DNA from: Fusobacterium necrogenes
GTDB lineage: Bacteria; Fusobacteriota; Fusobacteriia; Fusobacteriales; Fusobacteriaceae
Length of the DNA stretch: 33,980 nt
Assembly (NCBI RefSeq): GCF_900450765.1
Contig: NZ_UGGU01000001.1
Location: 1 to 33,980, forward strand
Direction: 5' to 3'
This document shows positions 29,110 to 33,980 of this stretch, one piece after another. The position numbers and the translations under genes were made by a program. Position 1 is the stretch's first letter, and each line of letters starts with the position of its first letter. The notes below the pieces were generated by a model, which worked only from the letters and a program-made list of their open reading frames with translations, searched no databases and was not told where the DNA came from.

Positions 29110-29404
29110 TCATTACCCCCCCTGTAATATTGAATAGTCCTAATAGTACACTTGCCCCACCTACTACTGCTAATGCCACTACTATTCTAATTATTTTTCC
29201 CATTATTCCAGAATCTTGTGTAAGCACCCAACCAAAAGCAGACGCTACAATAACAACTAAAGCTATCACCTTTGCCATTGGCCCACTTATTGATTTAGAT
29301 ATTTCGTCGGCAGGACTTTCCCATACCATTTTAGAGTTAGTACTTGCAAAAGTTGCTACACTCCAGAATAAAGATAACATTCCAATTTTAAATTTTTTTA
29401 ACAT
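29102..29404 (-). CDS. trbC: TrbC/VirB2-like pilin
   Basis: This 100-residue pilin precursor has a long signal peptide (to about residue 21, ATFAS). A short segment MVWESPADEISKSISGPMAKV is characteristic of TrbC. Two hydrophobic helices (about 45-60 and 69-90) follow, joined by a small basic loop. In IncP plasmids TrbC is trimmed and cyclised by TraF, whose homologue is encoded here at the end of the operon. It is the first gene of the operon, with a strong AGGAGG site. Seven consecutive G residues encode part of the C-terminus. Confidence 0.9.
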   Translation of the reverse strand: MLKKFKIGMLSLFWSVATFASTNSKMVWESPADEISKSISGPMAKVIALVVIVASAFGWVLTQDSGIMGKIIRIVVALAVVGGASVLLGLFNITGGVMIG

Positions 29405-29437
29405 AATAAAACCTCCTATAATATTTAAGTTGTCTTT

Positions 29438-29466
29438 ATGATATCACAAAACTTTTATTTTGTATA
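29438..29466 (-). promoter_or_regulatory. Candidate promoter of the T4SS operon
   Basis: On the minus strand TATACA (29466-29461), 17 bp, TATCAT (29443-29438), followed by the trbC ribosome site. Both hexamers are imperfect. Confidence 0.4.
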
Positions 29467-29505
29467 GATATATTACAAAAAAAAAAAAAAAGTAGTAGCA
29501 AAAAG

Positions 29506-29534
29506 TTGACTAGCATTTTTTTTAATGGTAAAAT
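29506..29534 (+). promoter_or_regulatory. Promoter of the mobilisation operon
   Basis: TTGACT (29506-29511), 17-bp spacer, TAAAAT (29529-29534). A run of 15 A (29477-29491) lies just upstream. The transcript would contain the whole oriT-like region as a 5' leader of about 165 nt before mobA. Confidence 0.7.
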
Positions 29535-29550
29535 TTAAGAAAATTTCACA

Positions 29551-29649
29551 CGCACTTTTGTGTGCCAACACTAAAGTGCACGTTTACAAGTTTCTCAATT
29601 TTTTTCAAAAATTGCAGAAACTTACACGTGGCAGGAACAGATTTCCTGC
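29551..29649 (+). other. oriT-like cluster of inverted repeats
   Basis: Three structures follow one another upstream of the relaxase gene. The first is a 12-bp inverted repeat with one mismatch (29552-29563 and 29568-29579; right arm ACACTAAAGTGC). The second is a long hairpin at about 29578-29631 with nested arms AAGTTTCT/AGAAACTT and CAATTTTT/AAAAATTG. The third is GCAGGAA-CAGAT-TTCCTGC at 29631-29649. The AAAGTGCAC next to the first repeat resembles the TAAGTGCGC nick region of MobQ-type origins such as RSF1010. The position and layout suit oriT; the nick site is inferred. Confidence 0.65.
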
Positions 29650-29704
29650 ACCATTCTAAATAACTCTATCGAGTGTCTACGACCAAAAAAGGGGGTGTTA
29701 TCAA

Positions 29705-32035
29705 ATGGCTAATTATTACTTAAATATGAGTTATGGTAAAGTGGGAAAAACTAATGCCCATTTTGACTACATTACAGCTAATGGTAAATATACTGGAAAA
29801 GAAAAAGAACTAGTATATGAATCTCATAATATGCCAAACTGGGTAACGTCTGCTAAAGAATTTTGGGAAATAGCTGATAATAACGAAAGAGTTAATGGAA
29901 GGACTTATAGAGAAGTAAGAATATCATTACCAGAAGAACTAACTAAAGAAGAAAATATAGAACTTTTAAATCAATTTTTAAAAGAAAATTTTTCTGGACA
30001 TTATTATAGTGTTGTCATACACGATAAAGAAACACAACCAGGTTTTGAATATGTAGAAAAACATAAAAATATACACGCTCATATTATGTTTTGCCCTCGT
30101 GTTATAGATAATATTGAAAGAAAAGATCCAAGTAAATATTTTAAAAAATCAAATTCTAAAAATCCAGAACGTGGAGGAGCGGCTAAAGATCCAAAATGGA
30201 ACGAAGTAGAAACTCTTTTAAAATTAAGAAAAGACTGGGAATTATTACAAAATCAGCATTTAGAATTACATAATATAAATGCTCGGGTTAGTTGTGAAAC
30301 ATTGGAAAAACAAAGACAACAAGCTTTAGAAAAAGGCGATTTTGATAAGTACGAACAACTTAATCGTTTACCAGTACATATAAATAGTATTACACTTAAT
30401 AAAATAAATAAAACTGAATACGAAAAAGAACTAATCAAAGAATTTTTAGCTAATAGAGAAATTAAGTCAATCAAAGATAAAATTTATCAAGAAGTTCTTA
30501 ATGAAAGAGCTAAAAATAAAGAAACTATTAATGTATTTGACGCTTCTATTTCTAAGAAAGAAAAAGAAAATGCTTACAACAAATTAATGGCTAAGAAAAA
30601 TAAAATTGATAGTAATAATTTATTAATTAGTCAACTTCAAAATATTAATATAAAAAATGAAGTTTATTCTAAATTAATTCCTGGATATAGGGAAAAAGTA
30701 AATGAATTAAATAATATTATTAAAGAACAAGAACTTTTCACACAAGAAGAGTTTAATTTACTTGCACAAAAATATAATAATATAAAAGCTATGGAATCAA
30801 CTATTGATCCTAAATTATTTGAAAAAGAAAAAGAGAATATAATCAATGATATTCATAAAAATATTGAGAAATTAGAAAAAGAAAATACTGTACTAAATGA
30901 TGAAATTCAACAAATATTTATAAATAATTCTAAAAATAAAGAGTTCATTAAAGAGTTAGAAAATAATTATCTAAATATTGACGTTAAAAAATCTATAAAT
31001 AATATTATTTTAGCAACTAAAGATAAGGAAAATATCCAAAAGAAACTTGATTTAATCGAACTTCAATTAAGTAATTCAAGAAAGACTACATTAAATATTT
31101 TATCTAAGAAAAAATATATTCCTCTTGAAAAAGAAATTAAGAAACTTAAAGAAGAATTACTAGCAAAAGAAAGTGTAGGAGATTCTAAACAAATTGAAAT
31201 TCTAAAATCAATTATTAATAAGAAAGAAAAAGAACTTAAAGATATTGAAATTAGCTGTACTAAAGATATGGATAAATTTATTCGTATCAAAGAATCTTTT
31301 GAAAAGAAACTACATAATAATAAAGCTGAACTTAATATTAAATTACAAGCAATTAATAACTCTATTGAAAATAGTAAGAAAGAAATCTTATTATCAAATA
31401 AAGAAGTTAGAACTCATCTAAGTAATACTATTAATTCTAATAAAGAATTACTTGAGCTTAATAAAGAAAAACTTGAGAAATTGAAATTTCTCAAAAAGAC
31501 ATTAAATAAAGATATTAAAGAATTAGAAGTAATAGCTTACTTATCATTAACTAAAGGAAAATATGGAAGATTACAAGATAAGTTCTCTAAAAATATGGAT
31601 AGAATAGATCAAATAAATGTTGAATTAATCAAACTAAAAGAAAATAAATTATTTAATATGTTCTCCATTAGAAAGCTTGAGAAAGAAAAAACTTTACTTG
31701 AAGAAGAATCAAGCAGAATTTCTAAAGAGTTTAAAGAATTAAAAGCTTCTATTTCTACAGATGATTTAACTAATGAGATATTGAGAATAAAAACAGCTTT
31801 AGCCGAAAAAGAAAATAATATAGATAAGCAGATCCAAGATATTTTAGATGAAAATAAAGAATTACATTCAATAAATAATATTTGTTATAACTTATACGAT
31901 AATTACAAAGACTTGGAACAAAAACCTATTTATGAAAAATCTTTAGATTTATTTACTGGAAATACTACAACTAAAAATACTGGATCTTGGAACATACAAA
32001 TAGAAAATGATAATGAAAAAGTAATCAGAATGTAG
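29705..32035 (+). CDS. mobA: MobA/MobL family relaxase
   Basis: This 776-residue relaxase nicks oriT and pilots the DNA. The N-terminal domain has the catalytic-Tyr context KTNAHFDYITANGKY (Tyr22). It continues with YREVRISLPEEL and the metal-binding histidine motif HKNIHAHIMFCPR near residues 120-132, as in MobQ (MobA/MobL) relaxases. From about residue 230 to 740 the protein is long Lys/Glu-rich coiled coil with no primase or helicase domain. It ends in SWNIQIENDNEKVIRM, which loosely matches the tail of the plasmid toxins and ArdC. It is first in the plus-strand operon and starts after GGGGGTG. No truncation is seen. Confidence 0.93.
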   Translation: MANYYLNMSYGKVGKTNAHFDYITANGKYTGKEKELVYESHNMPNWVTSAKEFWEIADNNERVNGRTYREVRISLPEELTKEENIELLNQFLKENFSGHYYSVVIHDKETQPGFEYVEKHKNIHAHIMFCPRVIDNIERKDPSKYFKKSNSKNPERGGAAKDPKWNEVETLLKLRKDWELLQNQHLELHNINARVSCETLEKQRQQALEKGDFDKYEQLNRLPVHINSITLNKINKTEYEKELIKEFLANREIKSIKDKIYQEVLNERAKNKETINVFDASISKKEKENAYNKLMAKKNKIDSNNLLISQLQNINIKNEVYSKLIPGYREKVNELNNIIKEQELFTQEEFNLLAQKYNNIKAMESTIDPKLFEKEKENIINDIHKNIEKLEKENTVLNDEIQQIFINNSKNKEFIKELENNYLNIDVKKSINNIILATKDKENIQKKLDLIELQLSNSRKTTLNILSKKKYIPLEKEIKKLKEELLAKESVGDSKQIEILKSIINKKEKELKDIEISCTKDMDKFIRIKESFEKKLHNNKAELNIKLQAINNSIENSKKEILLSNKEVRTHLSNTINSNKELLELNKEKLEKLKFLKKTLNKDIKELEVIAYLSLTKGKYGRLQDKFSKNMDRIDQINVELIKLKENKLFNMFSIRKLEKEKTLLEEESSRISKEFKELKASISTDDLTNEILRIKTALAEKENNIDKQIQDILDENKELHSINNICYNLYDNYKDLEQKPIYEKSLDLFTGNTTTKNTGSWNIQIENDNEKVIRM

Positions 32036-32047
32036 GAGGAATGAAAA

Positions 32048-32593
32048 ATGAAAAAAATATTATTTTTTATAATTTTTAATTGCTTATTTAAAGTTTATGC
32101 AGACGTTGATTTGAAGGAATACTACCAACAAAAAATAATAGATCCAAATAAAGCTATTACAGCTTATAATGATGTTCATAGATTTTCTAAAGAATTTAAT
32201 GTTGATGAAAAGCTCATAACTGCCATTATTGAAGTAGAAAGTAACTTTTCTAATGAAATTAAGAGCAAAAAAGGTGCTATAGGTTTAATGCAAATTATGC
32301 CAGGAACAGCAGAATTATTAAATATAGATCCTAATGATTTAACTCAAAATATCTATGGTGGAATTAAGTATTTTAAATTTTTATTAGAGAAAAATAATAA
32401 TTATATTCCTTTTGCACTTGCTGCATATAATGCAGGACAAGGGAACATAGTCAAATATGATAGTATTCCACCATTTCCAGAAACTCATTCTTATATTGAA
32501 GAAGTTTTAAATATATATAATAATTTAACTGGAATAAATAATACATTCTTTTCTAACGAATTTAGTAATACTAATTTTAATTGGGAGGCTTAG
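32048..32593 (+). CDS. Lytic transglycosylase (VirB1-like)
   Basis: This 181-residue SLT-fold enzyme opens peptidoglycan for the secretion channel. It has a signal peptide MKKILFFIIFNCLFKVYA. The catalytic Glu64 is in IIEVESNFSNEI, followed by KKGAIGLMQIMPGTAELL, then NIYGGIKYFKFLLEK and FALAAYNAGQGNI, all in family order. It starts 12 bp after mobA with an AGGAGGAAT site. It is complete and ends just before the left side of the tnpB element. In most systems the VirB1 gene is in the T4SS operon; here it travels with the relaxase. Confidence 0.92.
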   Translation: MKKILFFIIFNCLFKVYADVDLKEYYQQKIIDPNKAITAYNDVHRFSKEFNVDEKLITAIIEVESNFSNEIKSKKGAIGLMQIMPGTAELLNIDPNDLTQNIYGGIKYFKFLLEKNNNYIPFALAAYNAGQGNIVKYDSIPPFPETHSYIEEVLNIYNNLTGINNTFFSNEFSNTNFNWEA

Positions 32594-32684
32594 AGCTGTT
32601 AGAAAAAATATGGAATTTCATATAAAATTATATAAATGATTTATAGTGTAATGATATTGAGGTAATAAAAGGAGTTAATGGAAG

Positions 32685-33818
32685 ATGATACTAGCGAAGA
32701 AAGTTAGACTTTATCCAACTAAAGAGCAAGAACAAAAATTATGGCAATCTATAGGAACTGCGAGATTTATCTATAACTATACTATCGCAAAACAAGAAGA
32801 AAACTATAAAAATGGTGGTAAATTTATTAGCGATGGGGTCATTAGAAAAGAATTAACTCAACTAAAAAAATCTGAGCTAATTTGGTTAAATGAAGTATCA
32901 AATAATGTAACTAAACAAGCAGTAAAAGATGCGTGTAATTCCTATAAAAGATTTTTTAAAGGTTTAGCTAATAGACCAAAATTTAAAAGCAAAAAGAAAA
33001 GTAAACCTAGTTTTTACAATGACCCTATAAAATTAAAAATTAAAGGTAGAAAAGTTTTGATTGAAAAAGTAGGTTGGATAAACATAAGAGAACAAATACC
33101 TATTGGAGTTAAATACAACAACCCTAGAATTACCTATGATAATAAATATTGGTATATATCTGTTGGAGTAGAAGTTGAGAAAAAACAAGAAGAACTGACA
33201 GATATTTCATTAGGAATAGATTTAGGATTAAAAGATTTAGCTATTTGTTCAGATGGACAAGTTTTTAAAAATATCAACAAAACCAAAAAAGTTAAAAAAT
33301 TAGAAAAAAGATTAAAACAAAAACAAAAACAAATTAGTAGAAAATATGAGATGAATAAAATAAAAAAAGAGGGAGGTGTAAGTTGTCAATTTATAAAAAC
33401 TAAAAATATAGAAAAGTTGGAAAATACAACAAGACTGATACATAGAAAATTAAGCAATATTAGAAATAACTATCTTCATCAAGTTACAACAAATATAGTG
33501 AAAACCAAACCATATAGAATTGTAATAGAAGATTTGAATGTTTCTGGAATGTTGAAGAATAAACATCTATCAGATTCAGTAAGAAGACAGTGTTTTTATA
33601 AGTTTAGAGAGTATATAACATATAAGTCAGAGTTATATGGAATAAAACTAGTAATAGCAGATAGATTTTATCCATCATCAAAAACTTGTAGTCATTGTGG
33701 TTCTATAAAGAAAGATTTAAAACTAAAAGATAGAGTTTATAGTTGTTCACATTGTGGAACAGTAATAGATAGAGATTATAATGCTTCTCTGAATTTATCT
33801 ATGTATAAATTAGCATAA
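32685..33818 (+). CDS. tnpB: TnpB RNA-guided nuclease of an IS605-type element
   Basis: This 377-residue TnpB has an N-terminal helix-turn-helix/wedge region (KKVRLYPTKEQEQKLWQSIG, FIYNYTIAKQ). RuvC motif I is GIDLGLKDLA (Asp179), motif II is RIVIEDLNVSG (Glu282), and the zinc ribbon is TCSHCGS...YSCSHCGT (Cys335, 338, 354, 357). Motif III DRDYNAS contains Asp364. All catalytic residues are present, so the nuclease is probably active. TnpB proteins cut DNA guided by an omega RNA made from the element's right end, which helps retain the element at its site. The start follows AAGGAG with 10-bp spacing. Confidence 0.95.
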   Translation: MILAKKVRLYPTKEQEQKLWQSIGTARFIYNYTIAKQEENYKNGGKFISDGVIRKELTQLKKSELIWLNEVSNNVTKQAVKDACNSYKRFFKGLANRPKFKSKKKSKPSFYNDPIKLKIKGRKVLIEKVGWINIREQIPIGVKYNNPRITYDNKYWYISVGVEVEKKQEELTDISLGIDLGLKDLAICSDGQVFKNINKTKKVKKLEKRLKQKQKQISRKYEMNKIKKEGGVSCQFIKTKNIEKLENTTRLIHRKLSNIRNNYLHQVTTNIVKTKPYRIVIEDLNVSGMLKNKHLSDSVRRQCFYKFREYITYKSELYGIKLVIADRFYPSSKTCSHCGSIKKDLKLKDRVYSCSHCGTVIDRDYNASLNLSMYKLA

Positions 33819-33962
33819 TTTCACAAACAAGAAAATGCTAATGTGTAGGACGCGTTGTATCCGAATTTAAGCCTTTGGAGAGTTATATCAAACGAAAGTA
33901 GCTTAGGCAAAATCGGACTTGTAGAAGAAGGAAATAAACAAATTTCTATATTTTTATAGATT
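33819..33962 (+). ncRNA. Probable omega RNA (reRNA) of the tnpB element
   Basis: The non-coding right end downstream of tnpB contains a stretch (GCCTTTGGAGAG near 33869, then GAAAGTAGCTTAGGC near 33894) of the kind conserved after tnpB genes. A hairpin near the element end follows. By analogy with known TnpB systems this strand gives the scaffold RNA, with the guide copied from DNA just past the right end. The boundaries are approximate. Confidence 0.6.
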
Positions 33963-33980
33963 TTTGGCAACGGGAATAAA

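Larger units (their letters stand above)
32600..33980 (+). mobile_element. IS200/IS605-type element carrying only tnpB
   Basis: The element spans from a small hairpin left of tnpB (ATATG-GAATTT-CATAT, 32608-32623) to the right part, with a TCTATA/TATAGA hairpin near 33944-33961. The exact ends cannot be fixed from one copy, and the right end may lie at or beyond the window edge. No tnpA is present, so movement needs a transposase in trans. The element lies between the transglycosylase and, if the sequence is circular, the TraD-like gene. Confidence 0.6.

Noticed and set aside
1-33980. tRNA or rRNA genes, prophage structural genes
   Set aside because: None seen on either strand; every long reading frame is accounted for by plasmid functions or hypotheticals.

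Overview
The window reads as a conjugative plasmid, probably from a Gram-negative, very AT-rich member of the Fusobacteriota (Fusobacterium/Leptotrichia type). This origin is inferred. The support is a clear Gram-negative P-type (Trb/VirB) type IV secretion system (T4SS) with an outer-membrane barrel protein and a lipoprotein, A/T-biased codons throughout, and strong AGGAGG-type ribosome binding sites. No rRNA, tRNA or chromosomal housekeeping gene is present. The relaxase operon reads into the right edge and a TraD-like mobilisation gene starts at the left edge in the same direction. The sequence may therefore be a closed circle cut inside that operon, but the window alone cannot prove this.

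Layout, left to right. (1) 1-490: TraD-like mobilisation accessory gene (+). (2) 490-5450: stability and defence block, all on the minus strand. It holds a type III toxin-antitoxin locus (tandem-repeat RNA antitoxin, terminator, TenpN/CptN-like toxin, plus a third HTH/AbrB-like gene). An antitoxin-zeta toxin-serine resolvase operon follows, with an inverted-repeat array upstream. Then comes an Abi_2 (AbiD/AbiF) HEPN gene flanked on both sides by small RNA genes that have their own promoters and terminators. (3) 5550-11640: replication and partition. Two replication-initiator genes share nearly the same C-terminal half but have different N-terminal DNA-binding domains, and both carry internal repeats. 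A lipoprotein gene has a decayed second copy. A DUF3102-like putative centromere-binding gene follows a ParA gene. Antisense RNAs lie opposite the rep1 and par leaders. (4) 11645-16940: ArdC-like antirestriction protein, topoisomerase III, small genes, and a tandem pair of uncharacterised paralogues. (5) 17125-29404: a 14-gene minus-strand T4SS operon (trbC-F-G-I-traG-orf-trbB-D-E-J-orf-L-traF-barrel). (6) 29405-29700: divergent promoters and an oriT-like cluster of inverted repeats. (7) 29705-33980: MobA/MobL relaxase, lytic transglycosylase, and an IS605-type element with tnpB only and a probable omega RNA.

How the parts work together. The relaxase nicks oriT and is carried by the TraG coupling protein into the Trb channel. 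The TraF peptidase matures the TrbC pilin, and the transglycosylase opens the cell wall. ArdC and topoisomerase III help establishment. ParA, the DUF3102 protein and four dispersed palindromes (parS half-sites with a 2-bp centre) probably form the segregation system. The toxins and the resolvase stabilise the plasmid.

The most striking observation is a shared C-terminal tail, SW-x3-[VL]-x2-[ND]-x3-L-x-L-x-K. It occurs on three unrelated proteins: the type III toxin, the zeta toxin and ArdC. A weaker version sits at the same distance from the end of the relaxase. It may be a T4SS export signal, which would mean that toxins and antirestriction protein travel with the DNA.
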